From Globodera rostochiensis (Eukaryota > Nematoda > Chromadorea > Rhabditida > Heteroderidae): a DNA stretch of 64,000 nucleotides. The position numbers and the translations under genes were made by a program. The stretch lies in NCBI GenBank assembly GCA_018350325.1, contig JAEVLN010000042.1, forward strand, positions 186,001 through 250,000, given 5' to 3'. The notes under the pieces were generated by a model. It was given only the letters and a program-made list of their open reading frames with translations. It searched no databases and was not told where the DNA came from. Of the stretch, positions 38,388-50,071 are shown one piece after another; the stretch's first letter is position 1; every line of letters begins with the position of its first letter.

Positions 38388-41300
38388 ATGCCGAATAATG
38401 CCCTCCGGCACTCCTCGTCTCTCCTACTGTACTTGTGGTGGTTGACTGTTGCCGGCACGGAACGGGCACAAATGCGCATTGGTGCCGATGGCAACGGGGA
38501 ACGAACACGGCACTTTCTGGAGATTATTGGCAAAGCCGACAACGGCGGACAAATAACGCCTGCTGAGAACGTTCAGGCCGAAGGTCCTTCAAAAAAAATT
38601 TTATGGCAAAAAAGGCTCTCTTAATTTAAACAAATTTGGGTAATAGTGCAGAACATTGGTCCCACAAAAAAAAGGGGTTTATGAGGGCTTTACGCAATTC
38701 TGAGAAGTACTCGGGGGTTATCGAGGTCGCTGATCACGGATATGGCATCAGTTTTATCATATGACATCTTCTAATCTATGATTTCGACATCTAAGATTTT
38801 TGAAAAAAATCAAAAAAAATTCAAATTCGCTCTTCCGGGGTTTGAATTGGTCGAAATGGAGCTCAAATTCGGATTCTACGTCCCCGAGTACCCCTAGAAA
38901 CACCCTTTGAGCGAATTTGATTTTTTTTTTTTTCAAAAATCTTAGATGTTGAAATCATAGATTAGACGATGTCATATGATCAATCTGATGTCATATCCGT
39001 GATCAGCGACCTCGATAACCCCCGAGTACTTCTCAGAATTGCGTAAAGCCCTCATAAACCCCTTTTTTTGTGGGACCAATGTTCTGCACTATTACCCAAA
39101 TAATTTGGAACTCTAATGACAGGGGGGCAAACGGCGAAAATTCAAAAAATTAAATCATTTTTTGGGCTTTTCAGCAGACAAATTTGTTGTGGGCGAAGAA
39201 GAAGAAGAGCCGCAGTGCCCTCACAGAGAACGGTCCGTGTTCATTGAACATTTGCGCCCATTTGTGGGCCGATTGATCGGCAAAAGTCCAATGGAAATGC
39301 CGTCGGTGGACGAATGTGCCAAGCGATGCACTCAGGTGAAAACAAATGGCCAAAAAATAATTTGATTTAAAAATGCCTCAAGGCAAAAGTAGTGTTTGAT
39401 CATTATATCGGACAGATTGGTCTGGTTCTAGTCCAGCCGTTTCTGGATCCAGAATCCAAGTCCAATGGCACCTATCTTGCAGATTGTGCTTTTTTTGGAT
39501 TTTGTCGATTGTGTTTTTTCGACGAGACCAAGCCAATCCGGATTTTTTTTGAAACATGCCAAAGTGAATTTTGTGCCACATTTTTGAGGTGCCCAATTGT
39601 GCGGGTGCCAATTTTTTGATGGACCTAAACGGTGAGCCCATTTGCACTTTGCACTCCGCCGTCAGTGCCGGTGCCGAGGCTGAGTCACCGCTGGAGGCCA
39701 TGTTCGGGCTGCGACGCTTTTGCCTGCGGCGTGATCGTAAATTTTAGAAAATTCCCCCCCCCCCCCCCAAAAACCGCAACTTTTTTTTGATCAAATCGAT
39801 TTTTAAGCGTTTGATCCGATCGGCAGAGTTTGTTCAGCGCCGTGGACTTTCCAAAAGTTTGCGCGCATTCGGCCCATCGAAATGTCCCCCGAATTTTTGT
39901 TGGAAAATGGGGCGGCGGAGCGCAATTATTCGGCCATTTATTCGCTAGACGAATGCCTGCAGCAGTGCCACAGAAAGCAGGCTTTTCAAAAAAACAAAAA
40001 AAAAAAATTTTGTTTCGAGGCTTAGGCTTCATTTTTGTTTCAAAAATTTTCAGTCCCAATTGTGCCGGCGCCCTTTATTCGCAGCGGGAACGCCGTTGTC
40101 GCCTGTCAAAAGTGTCGCCACAAAATGTGCACGGCATCCGAGCGCACTTTCGGCATGACGCCGAATGGGACTTGTACGAGTTGAACTGCATCAGAGGCAC
40201 GCACACTTTCCAATTGGGTTGGTCCCCGCGAGCCCTCGGTGGCTAAAAAGTCAGGAGTTGGGGTTGGCCATGTTGCGGATCGGGGTCGAGGAGGCGCCGG
40301 GTTTGCCATGTCGGGGATCGGGGACGTCCAAATTTTCGGGGTCGGGGAGGCGCCGGGTTTGCCATGTCGGGGATCGGGGACGTCCAAATTTTCGGGGTCG
40401 GGGAGGCGCCGGGTTTGCCATGTCGGGGATCGGGGACGTCCAAATTTTCGGGGTCGGGGAGGCGCCGGGTTTGCCATGTCGGGGATCGGGGACGTCCAAA
40501 TTTTCGGGGTCGGGGAGGCGCCGGGTTTGCCATGTCGGGGATCGGGGACGTCTAAATTTTCGGGGTCGGGGAGGCGCCCGGGTTTGACATCTCGGGGATC
40601 GATGATGACCCAATTTTCGGGGTCCGGGTCGAGGTCGGGGACCAACCCTACCTTCTAACAAAGGCACCTTACAATAATTTCCCGGGAAAATTCAGCGATT
40701 TTTTGTTGTTGTGTTTTTTTGACGATTTTTGCCAAACATTCCAATCATTTTTGCGACATTTCCAGGCCCCCTGAACCCGACCCGGTGCGCGTTCCACCGT
40801 ATTCGCCATGCCGGCTTTACCTCACCCTTTACCGTACTCCTTCACGGCGTCGCATCCGCCGAGGAATGCCAAAGCGCCTGCATGGCATTCCTTCAGGCAC
40901 TTTCGCTGGGCCAAACGCGACAAACGACAACAATTTGTCGCGCATGGACTCACCATGCGAGCAGTTCAAGGTGGCTGGCTGTGGCGGGCTGAACCTTTTG
41001 ATTTAAATAAAATTTATTTTTTTTTAAACTGCAAACTTTAAAAAAATGATTAATAAAAAATCTGTAACATTTGAATTTTTGTAAAAATTTAAATTCAGAT
41101 GTTTTCTGAGCCATTTGGCGTTGCGTTCGTTGGGCCGAAGTGTGCTGGAACAGATGGATCCCGAACTGTCCAGCGGTGAAGTGGACGAGTGCATGGACTG
41201 TGAGCCCAAAATTTGCAAATTCCACGTTAATTTAAAGGGGGGGGGGGAAGGCACACAATAATTAGACATTTTAATGACACCAAAATCCTAAATTAATTCC

Positions 41301-44300
41301 TTTTAGCGGGCAAATGCCGAAAACCTCCCCCCCCCCCCCCCCCCCCCCGGAGTGTTGCCTCCCCCCCCCCCCCCCGGAGTGTTGCGCAGCTATCGCTTAA
41401 GCGATATTTCTGCACTCCGGTTAGGCACCGAGCATTTTCGGGTTATCTCGAAAAATATTGATCGAAAAGTACCGAGATTTCAATCGAGGATCTCGAAAGT
41501 CTCCGTAAAATTTCGCGATCGAGAATCTTGAAAAATATTGCTCGAAAAGTACCGAGATTTCAATCAAGAATTTTGACCCGGGCTCTAGATCTGACCCCGA
41601 AGCTTCCCAGTTTCGGACATTTTTTCAATTCCAAAATTTTATTTAAAAACAGTTAAATTGGATTGTCACGCGCATTCGCTCACGCTGTCCGGCTTCTCGC
41701 CGCTGAAGCTGTTCCGTGGCCACGTGCAGCCCAAACGCGCGGCAGCTGCTGCAAATTGCGCGCAGCTTCGCATTGACTCGGCCGTGCACGCGTTCCGCGT
41801 CAATTTGCCGTTCACGCGCTGCGCATTTGAGAAGAGCAGCGGCGAGCAGTACACACGGCACACCAACACACTGATGATCAAAGAGGCCAGCACGGAGCTG
41901 ATCACCGCACGGGACAAAACCGTACAGGTACGACGGCGGCATTGGCACGAGTCTGTCCAATTCGATTGGCACGAATCTGTCCAATTCGATCGGCACGAAT
42001 CTGTCCAATTCGATCGGCACGAATCTGTCCAATTCGATCGGCACGAATCAGTTCAATTTGATTGGCACGAATCCGTCTAATTTGATCGGCACGAATCAGT
42101 CCAGTTCGATCGGCACGAATCCGTCCAATTCGATTGGCACGAATCCGTCCAATTCGGAATGTCCTCCTTTTTTGCAGGTGAATTGTTACCTTCGTCGGAA
42201 GCCGTTTGCTGCTGTTGTTACGCCTTCAACAATTGCCACAAATTTTGGCGGGCCTCCTCTGCTGAACGTCCGCTTTCGCACTGTTCACAACAACACTGAT
42301 GATGATGACGATGAAGCAGAGCAACATGTTGAAGCTGGAGCAGTACCTAAAGCTGTACATGCACCGCAACAGCAACAAATGTTGTCCACGCGAGTGCTGT
42401 TGGTGCCGTCGTCTTCTCCATCCGCGGAAGATGACGACGGGGCCAAACGACGGCTCCGTGGAGGACAAAGGCAACAGAGCGAGGTGGTAGAGCAAAACTG
42501 TACATGGGCGAAGACGTTTCAAAGTTTCGAAGGAGTTCAGCGGAATTCAAAGCTCAACGAATTTACAGTATTATTCCAGAGTCCCAATTCCGTCATTCTC
42601 AGGGGTTGGTCTCCAGCCTTTCGGCGGGGGGACAGAATGTTTTTGTGGGTCGGCGATAGAGACCGGACCGATCGATCATTCTCGATCAAAATTTCGATCG
42701 GTCTTCAAGTCTGATCTCTAGTGGACTTGCATAGGCATAAAAAAGGCGTGAACGGTCCGGGAATCCCGTACTTTTTCCCCGCGGGGATCCATCCCGTTCT
42801 CGTCGATCTCTAATCAGGCTCTCCACCATGGATGCCAATGATCATTTTTTGATTTTGCTTAAAGCTCTCAAACTGTCTGATTTAAATGCATTTTTTGAAT
42901 TTGGCCTTTTCTTTGTAGGGTCCGGCTTATCGGCTGGAAGTGCTCGACGCGTCGGGGTTGCCCGTGCAGCAAAAGGTGGAGTTGGGCAAGCCCGGCTTTT
43001 TGGAGATCCGACGGCGCGTCTTTGCCGAGGAGCACAAATTCGACGGGGACAACGACGGCTCGCTGTTGTTGAGCGATTTGAAGGCCATGGATTCGGCAAA
43101 CGTGGCAAATGCCGTGCCGTTGATCGATTCTGATGGGTTGGGTGTGCCGAAATTGTCAAATTTTCACAAACCCCGGCCACCCTCTTCCAGTTGTGTGACA
43201 AACGCGTCGATGGTCACTTCCATTCAACGCATGGACGCCAATCGGATTCGAATTGGCATTCGTTTCAGTGGCTTTGGCGATAAGGTGTTTTTAGCGGGAA
43301 ATGTTCGATTTTTGAAATTTTCAATTTTTAGGCGCGCGTCGCATACCAGGGCATTGTAAAACGTTGTGAATTCGGCTGCCTGCTGGACTGTAATCGGCAC
43401 TTTTACATTGGTGCGCAACAACTTTCCGATTCGGAGGCGGCCAATTTCGGCACCGATGCGCAAAATGTGCCGTCCTCTGCTGCCGGAGGCGATCAAAATC
43501 CGGCGGCACAGTTCAAATCGTTGACGGCACCGGACGGCGGGGTGGACACGGAAAGTAATGATCAGCATCAGCAAGATTATGCCACGGATGGTCAGCTGCC
43601 GTTTCTGGTGGACAACATGTTCGGCACGGGCACGCCGCCAACGCCGCTTCGACTGCACCGGCGTGCCATTCCAATGCCGGCGGAGGGGGCAGAGCGGCCA
43701 AATCGGCACTTTCAACTGCGCGACGACATTTGGGAGGTGCGAACCCACGGCATGGAGGCGGTGGTGGTCAATGGGACGGGCAGAGATGAAGCACCAGTGG
43801 ACGACAAAGTCAGTAAGCATCCGGCAAACGATGTAACCGGAATGCCAAAAAAAGGCATTTTCCGAAATTCTCTATCCAAAAAATGCCATTGGAAACCGCG
43901 TCGTTAGTTTCTTTGGGTCCGTGCCGTCCAATGCCCTTCAAAATTAGAGGCCCGGACTTTTTTGTCGAAACGATTTTTGAGCCCCCCGGCGGGCGCGGGG
44001 ACTCCCGAGGGGGAAAAGCAACGGCGTTTCCGTTAACGGAAGCGGGAAAAAGGCGGGAATTCCGCTCCCGGTAAATTTGAATTAATTCCCCGTTCACGCT
44101 CCCAAAAATAATTCCTTGGCAAAATGTTTCATTTTTGGTGGACCAATTTTCATCACAAAAACCGTTTAAAAATTCAAAAAATTTTCCCCCAAGCCAATCC
44201 GGTCAACTATAAGTACCGTATATTAGGGATGGTCGGAATTCCGATTTCCGACTTTTTTTAGGCCTTGGAATTCCGATTTCCGAAACAGTTTTAAGGCATC

Positions 44301-46103
44301 GGAATTCCGATTTCCGACTTTTTTTAGGCCTTGGAATTCCGATTTTCGAAACAATTTTAAGGCATCGGAATTCCGATTTCCGACTTTTTTTAGGCCTTGG
44401 AATTCCGATTTCCGAAACAGTTTTAAGGCATCGGAATTCCGATTTCCGACTTTTTTTAGGCCTTGGAATTCCGATTTCCGAAACAATTTTAAGGCATCGG
44501 AATTCCGATTTCCGACTTTTTTTAGGCCTTGGAATTCCGATTTCCGAAACAATTTTAAGGCATCGGAATTCCGATTTCCGACTTTTTTTAGGCCTTGGAA
44601 TTCCGATTTTCGAAACAATTTTAAGGCATCGGAATTCCGATTTCCGACTTTTTTTAGGCCTTGGAATTCCGATTTCCGAAACAATTTTAAGGCATCGGAA
44701 TTCCGATTTCCGACTTTTTTTAGGCCTTGGAATTCCGATTTTCGAAACAATTTTAAGGCATCGGAATTCCGATTTCCGACTTTTTTTAGGCCTTGGAATT
44801 CCGATTTTCGAAACAATTTTAAGGCATCGGAATTCCGATTTCAGAAATTTTTTGAGGTCGTTGGCTCCCATCCCTGCCGTATATCCCCTAAAATAGAGCC
44901 ACCTTTTGGGGAGGGTGAAAAAGTAGCTCCCGGGCCCCAGGGGCTCTATATACGGTATATCCAACGAATATTTGATTGGTCCGATCACTTTACTCCCATC
45001 AACCCACCCCTTTTTTGGTCTGATCAGATCAGAAAATAAAATGTTATACCAATTTGAAAAAGCAACAATCAGCACAAGCACAGCCTTAACCCTTTTTCAG
45101 CACGTTTACTCGACGAGACAAAAATAAATTAAAAATCAATTTTAATTTGTCAAGAGTTTGGCGAGAGTAGAAGAAATTCAAAGCATTTTGTCAGATACAA
45201 ATTTTTGCAAAATTTTAATTTTGTTTTTTCAGGAAAATTTCCGCCCCCTAAAGAAGCAAATGTTCGCTTGCCTTCGTGACATCAGCGTGCTGCTTGCAGC
45301 ACTGCAAGCCGTGCTTTTGCTCGTCTGCGCCTATTTGTTATACGTTCGGCTGAGCGTAAACTTTTGTGTTTTACAATAAAATAAATTTTTTTTTTCCGCC
45401 TTAGGCATCGATTTTTGATTTTATTTTTTGAAATTTTGTGCCTTTCCTAGGCATCGGATTTTTTTTGAAATTTCCTCGCCTTAAGCATCGATTTTTGATA
45501 TATTTTTTGAAATTTTGTGCCTTTCCTAGGCATCGAGTTTTTTTGAAATTTCCTCGCCTTAAGCATCGATTTTTGTTTTGTTTTTTAAAATTTGTCGCCT
45601 TTCCTAGGCATCGGATTTTTGTTTTTTTTGAAAATTTTCCGCCTTAGGCATCGATTTTTGATTTTATTTTTTGAAATTTTGTGCCTTTCCTAGGCATCGG
45701 ATTTTTTTTGAAATTTCCTCGCCTTAAGCATCGGTTTTTGTTTTGTTTTTTGAAATTTTGGCGCCTTTCCTAGGCATCGGATTTTTGATTTTTTTGAAAT
45801 TTTTCCGCCTTAGGCATCGATTTTGTTTTGTTTTTTGAAATTTGTCGCCTTTCCTAGGCATCGGATTTTTGATTTTTTGAATCTAAAAAATTTCCATTTC
45901 CCTCTCATATTCATCAGTTTTGGCTGCTGAATGTTAATTTGGCCGCCTCCGCCTTCTTGCGCCGTTTCATCGCCGCCTTCGCACGCGTTCAACCGCCGTC
46001 TCAGCGCCAGCAGCCATCGCCCGAGGCGATTTCGGTTCAGCGGCCACATGAAAGGACAGAAATTATTGGGAATTTAAACCCAAATTTGGCGTTAAAACAG
46101 TGA
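38388..46103 (+). CDS. PAN/Apple- and ZP-domain transmembrane matrix protein (NOAH/NompA-like)
   Basis: Thirteen exons join in phase: 38388-38583, 39175-39335, 39589-39736, 39829-39976, 40054-40217, 40766-40970, 41099-41199, 41653-41927, 42178-42483, 42919-43284, 43332-43808, 45233-45355 and 45918-46103, giving about 951 residues. A signal peptide (SSLLLYLWWLTVAGTERA) is followed by three PAN modules, marked by DECAKRC with PNCAG, DECLQQC with PNCAG, and EECQSAC with CRAW. A ZP region follows from about residue 375 (LDCHAHSLTLSGF, RCAFEK, RIGIRFSGFGDK, CEFGCLLDC), with an acidic Gln/Asp insertion at about 490-560. A single span ISVLLAALQAVLLLVCAYLL lies near residue 870. This order matches apical extracellular-matrix proteins that link epidermis or sensilla to cuticle. 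The exon 4 donor appears to be GC, and the end of exon 9 (42483) is the least certain join. Confidence 0.88.
38632..39108. repeat. Near-perfect 477-bp palindrome in intron 1 of the PAN/ZP gene
   Basis: The left arm begins ATTTGGGTAATAGTGCAGAA and the right arm ends with its complement. Pairing continues through GGGTTTATGAGGGCTTTACG, the CTCGGGGGTTATCGAGGTCG block and ATCTAAGATTTTTGA, with a small centre near 38870. Confidence 0.85.
40214..40650. mobile_element. MITE carrying a 56-bp tandem array, in intron 5 of the PAN/ZP gene
   Basis: The ends TTGGGTTGGTCCCCG and CGGGGACCAACCCTA are inverted repeats. The flanks CTTTCCAA and CCTTCTAA match at 6 of 8 positions. Inside are about five copies of a 56-bp unit with GGTTTGCCATGTCGGGGATC and GGGGACGTCCAAATTTTCGG. 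The intron's 5' splice site (GTTGGT at 40218) falls inside the left inverted repeat. Confidence 0.65.
41420..41590. repeat. Degenerate TCTCGAAAAATATTGATCGA-word element
   Basis: Two direct copies of ATCTCGAAAAATATTGATCG and AAAAGTACCGAGATTTCAAT, ending in ACCCGGGCTCTAGA. It resembles the TAGAGCCCGG element family but lacks a matching left end. Two C18-type tracts lie just upstream (41330-41372). Confidence 0.5.
41935..42165. repeat. 24-bp minisatellite in intron 8 of the PAN/ZP gene
   Basis: Nine to ten copies of ATTGGCACGAATCTGTCCAA followed by TTCG. The 24-bp period keeps several frames open. It occupies nearly the whole intron. Confidence 0.85.
44224..44876. mobile_element. hAT-like MITE containing a 66-bp tandem array, exact 8-bp TSD
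   Basis: The left end is TAGGGATGG and the right end CCATCCCTG, flanked on both sides by CCGTATAT (44216-44223 and 44877-44884). The interior is about nine copies of a 66-bp unit, itself two variants of GGAATTCCGATTTCCGA separated by CTTTTTTTAGGCCTT or AACAATTTTAAGGCATC. It lies in intron 11 of the PAN/ZP gene. Confidence 0.88.
45375..45895. repeat. Tandem repeat with GCATCGATTTTTG words in intron 12
   Basis: Degenerate repeats of CCTTAGGCATCGATTTTTGA, TTTTGAAATTTTGTGCCTTT and CCTAGGCATCGGATTTTT; composite units of about 95-110 bp. The array runs almost up to the last acceptor of the PAN/ZP gene. Confidence 0.75.
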
Positions 46104-46584
46104 TATGAATCGGCCAATGAACGGACGCTGATCTCTGAACACATTTTCTTCACAAAAAGTCCAAAATTTTGCTCAGGCTTAAGTCCGCAAATTTTTTTCA
46201 TTTATTGCTTTTTTGTTCCATTTTAATTGTATTTGTTTGACCTTTTACTCCATTTTTTGTTTGTTGCCTAACCCGACAATGTCCTAAATGTTTTTACAAT
46301 TGAAAATCTTTTAATGAAAAATATATTTTTATACATCAATTTTTGTTGGCACTACAGACTCAACAACATCATATTGGGGCTGCTGGACGGAATTTGACAA
46401 AATTAAAGCAATACCATAGGCAAAAGAATGCATCGAGAGTGAGTGATTGTCGAGAAAACGATAGGCAAAAGAAAGCACGGCATCGAGAGTGAGTGATTGT
46501 CGAGAAAAAATGAAACAACACAAAAAGAGTCAAGAAATAATGATTGAAGACAATTTCAATCCGCCCCCCCTTCCCCCGGGGGGT
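46104..46584. other. Convergent intergenic spacer
   Basis: Lies between the PAN/ZP gene (+) and the hypothetical gene (-). Two copies of a unit with GCATCGAGAGTGAGTGATTG and TCGAGAAAA occur at 46430-46508. No gene seen. Confidence 0.5.
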
Positions 46585-48959
46585 TCAATTGCTGCGGATT
46601 CTCCACGCTGATGTGATGGGAAAATATAAGCCGTTGTGAACTCGTTTGACGAAGGAAAATTCACGGAATGCACGATGCGGAATTTGCAACTCTTTGATCA
46701 TTTTGTTCAGCTCTTTGATCAGACTGAGCTGAAGCAGTTCAAAGTGTTCTTCATCGTCAATCCACACCTGAAAATAATTTAACCGTAATTAGTAAACGCT
46801 TGCTGCTTAAATCCCGGGGGGGGGGGGACCCATAAAAAAAAAATTGATTTTTACGGGGGTGCATCATTTTCCGTTTTTATTGCTTTTTTATGGAATTTTC
46901 AAATAAACGACTTGTTTTTGGTCCAAAAATTACTAATTTTCCAAAACTAAAGGTCCCCCTATAGGTTTTTCTCAAATTTAATGATTTTTGTTATGGAATT
47001 TTCAAATAAATGATTTTTTTGGTCCAAAAATTTGCCAAAACTAAAGGTCCCTTATGGGTTTTTTGAAAATTTCATTTCGGGAGCCTGGCGTTACGTCCCT
47101 GTAATATCAATCAATCAATGCATCGCACACCTCCAACTTGCCGACAAAGGGCAAATCGGCCATGTCCCCGTAGGGCTCCAGCTCCCGTTGCAGGCCCTTG
47201 CCCGGGTTGATGTAGCACCGGTAGAACAGTCCGTTCACATGGCACGCAACGGTTGGCTCAGCGTCAACAATCAGTCGAAGTGTTTGCAAAAAAAATGCGT
47301 CAAATTTGGACAGCAGTCCCACACTCCGTTCGCCCGCAGTTGCCATGAAAAGCATTTGAAAAACGCCGCCGGCACTGTTCTCGGCACTTTCATTGTTTGG
47401 CACAATGTCGTCACGGAACACGCCGACGCCCAACTTACGGTTGAAATCTGATGGGCGAATCAAATAATTTTGATCATTTAAGATCAACGCAATCCCGCGT
47501 CCACACATAAAGTCCCCGATCACTAATCTGATCAGGCTTGGACGGGATTGCGTTGAAATCTGATGGGTAAATCATTTTGATCATTTAAGATCAACGGAAT
47601 CCCGCGGCGTCCAAATATAAAGTCCCCGATCACTAATCTGATCAAAGTAGGCGCTTGGACAGGATCGGGACTTTTCGGAAAAACCGGGACCATTTATAAC
47701 GGAGCTTGAAAAAAACTGGGACGGACTAAATTTCAGTCCCAGAAAAGACTCTTTCAGTACCAGGCTCGGTCCCGTCCAACCCTAGACCAAAAGCTTTTGA
47801 TCAGAGCAGAAATTGATCAAATTTACAGCAATCAAGAAGCGATCTCGATTATCAACAAAAACTCACAAATGTCCTTGGCCAATTTGCTGGGCAATAACTC
47901 GGCCAACCCGTCGTCGTCCAACAATGTCTGTTCGTCCGCAAACGTTTTGCCCTTTTGCAAATAATTGTGCCATCGATCTTTGCTTTCGTCGTCTGTGGCT
48001 TTGGAGAACAATTGCAACTTGTGCATTACATCCTGACGATATTTTAATTTAAAAAAAAATATACAAAATTCATTAAATCGAATACCTAACTCACTGGTAG
48101 CTAACTAACTTATCTGCTGGTTGTGTCAACAAAATTTTGGTTTCCACACTGAAAATTCATTGACATTCCGACAATTTAATTTTTTTTAAATGCGGAAAAA
48201 AATTCTGGAAATTATTCGATTTTCGGGGTTCGGAATTGGTCGAAACGGGAGACCCCTAGAAAGTTTTTTTTCTGTTTAAAAAAAACTTTTCTTTTTTTTT
48301 GTTGCCTCATAATGCACAAGTTTCGTACGTTTCTGGGGCTTTTCAGGGTCGTAGAATCCTAACGGATATTCTCGAAAAAAAATGCATTTTTATTCGAGTC
48401 AAGAAATGTTGTCTCGTTCCAGCCTTCCGCTAACGTACTCCAACAAACTCACGCAGTATCGGCACGGATTGTAGAAGCACGTATGGACAGGAACATCACG
48501 ACAATCGTAGCTCCACAAAGTCCATGTGGCGGCGGTAGGCGAAGGCGCGGCTTCGACAATTTTCGATTTGCTAATTGAAAGACGTGAAAAATCAAACGGC
48601 GGTTCCGATCGGAAGTTGTCAAGCGACGAGGAAAAGGATGAAGGACGGCTTGAAAAAAATTTGTTGTTTTTTAAAAAAAAATAAAAATTAGTTTTTTTTT
48701 TCCAATAAAAAAATGTAAAATTTACCGCTTCTCCGACCTGTTTTGTTGATGATGTTTCGTATACTTTGCAACAATTTCATCGGAATTTGCAGCCTTTGTT
48801 TTTCTATAAAAAATAAATAAAATGGACAATGAATTGAACGTTTTCGTTAAATTAAACTTAGAAGAAATTATGTTTTTTAAACAATTACTTTATATTAAAT
48901 TCATTTGAGTGATTCCGTTGCGTATATTTAGCAACGATGGAGCCGGAATTCTGTGCCAT
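46585..48959 (-). CDS. Hypothetical 336-residue protein
   Basis: Six exons in coding order, 48959-48889, 48803-48726, 48648-48453, 48032-47867, 47447-47131 and 46767-46585, join in phase with GT-AG signals to a TGA. I do not recognise the family. The N-terminus has a short internal repeat across exons 1 and 2 (SIVAKYTQRNHSNE and EIVAKYTKHHQQNR). A Ser-rich segment follows, then a Cys-rich patch, SYDCRDVPVHTCFYNPCRYC. The C-terminal two thirds look globular: GVGVFRDDIVPNNES, FQMLFMATAGERSVGLLSKF, LPFVGKLEVWIDDEEHFELL, then a helix ending HNGLYFPITSAWRI. No signal peptide or membrane span is visible, so it is probably intracellular. Intron 4 has a 112-bp duplication that copies the 3' splice site. 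Confidence 0.75.
47648..47784. mobile_element. MITE-like GGGACC-word element
   Basis: The ends TAGGCGCTTGGACAGGATCG and GGTCCCGTCCAACCCTA are partly complementary. The flanking octamers GATCAAAG and GACCAAAA match at 6 of 8. The interior repeats CGGGACC and TTTCAGTCCCAG. Related words occur at 16265-16390 and 50966-51138. Confidence 0.5.
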
Positions 48960-50071
48960 TGCAATTCGGAAATCGTGCAAAAATTAAGCTAAAATAGAAA
49001 TTTTTTTTGTTAGCAAAGCCGCGTCGCATTATTTAAAACTAAATTTTCTGTTCAGATGAGCGGGACCGGGATTTTAAGGAAAAAAAATTCGGGATTTGGG
49101 ATTAAGGAAAAGGTGGGATTAAGGAAAAGGTAAAATTTTAAAGAATGGAGGGAGGCTCCGATTTTTTTTTTTTTAAATTTAGTCTAAAAAATTCCGGTAG
49201 TTTTCGGAGGTGGCTGATCATGAATTTTGCAAAAAGGCGCCTAAAAACACGAATTTTATGAAGGTGTCCCTAAGTTTTGCCAACATAACGAGCCAACGTT
49301 ACGTTTTTGCCAACTTACATTTTGCCAACCCAGCAAAAATCTTACGTTTTGCCAACCCAGCAAAAATGGTATTTTTGCCAACTCATTAAAAACCTACATT
49401 TCGATCGATTTCGAACCCCGGACCCGAATTCGAAGGTTTTTCGATTTCAAAATTTTTTCGGAATCTTTTGGCCTCAAAAATTCAAAAAAATGGTCAAAAC
49501 AATCCAAAAGCAAAGTTGGCAAAATGTACAGTTGGCAAAACGTACCGTTGGCAAAACGTAATATTTTTGCTGAGTTGGCAAAATGTAACATTTTTGCTGA
49601 GTTGGCAAAACGTAAAGTTGGCAAAAAGTAGGGTAACCTTTTATGAAGGATCCTGACAAAAAATTCAAAATTTATTTTATTTTTTATGAAATTTTTTAAA
49701 AAGTTAGTCGTGATCTTGGCAAGAAAAAAATTCTGAATTTTTATTTCATTTTTCTTGAGAAATTTTTTGAAAAAAAGGTCGAACTAGGCACAAAAGTCAA
49801 AAAAGTCGCCAACAATGCCGAAATAACTTCAAATACCCCGAAATAGGCCGAGCCTATTTTAGGCTCGAAAAGGCTTTTTTAGGCCTGTTAAAACAAGAAT
49901 TTTCGGGTTAAGAAACGTGTTTTTGTGAAAAAATAGGCCTAAGCCTAAAAATCCCCACCCTAGTCATACATATTCATGCATTTAGAGGCATTTGTTGTTT
50001 GTTGTTTTAAGAATTCAATTCTAAAATATTGTTGAAAATACGTAAATTTTTAGCGGACAACAAAATAAAGA
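48960..50071. other. Divergent promoter spacer with a word-based inverted repeat
   Basis: Separates a minus-strand and a plus-strand gene, so both promoters should lie here. From about 49256 to 49650 runs of TTTTGCCAAC face runs of GTTGGCAAAA, flanked by direct copies of TTTTATGAAGG. AGGCCT/TTAGGC words occur at 49845-49965. No exon seen. Confidence 0.6.

Noticed and set aside
40106..40667. Frames of 138-179 codons on both strands
   Set aside because: Readings of the 56-bp array inside the intron element. The phase-consistent exon ends at 40217 and resumes at 40766.
44203..45081. Minus-strand frame of 292 codons
   Set aside because: It is the 66-bp array inside a MITE within an intron of the PAN/ZP gene; the repeat period is a multiple of three, so it stays open without being a gene.
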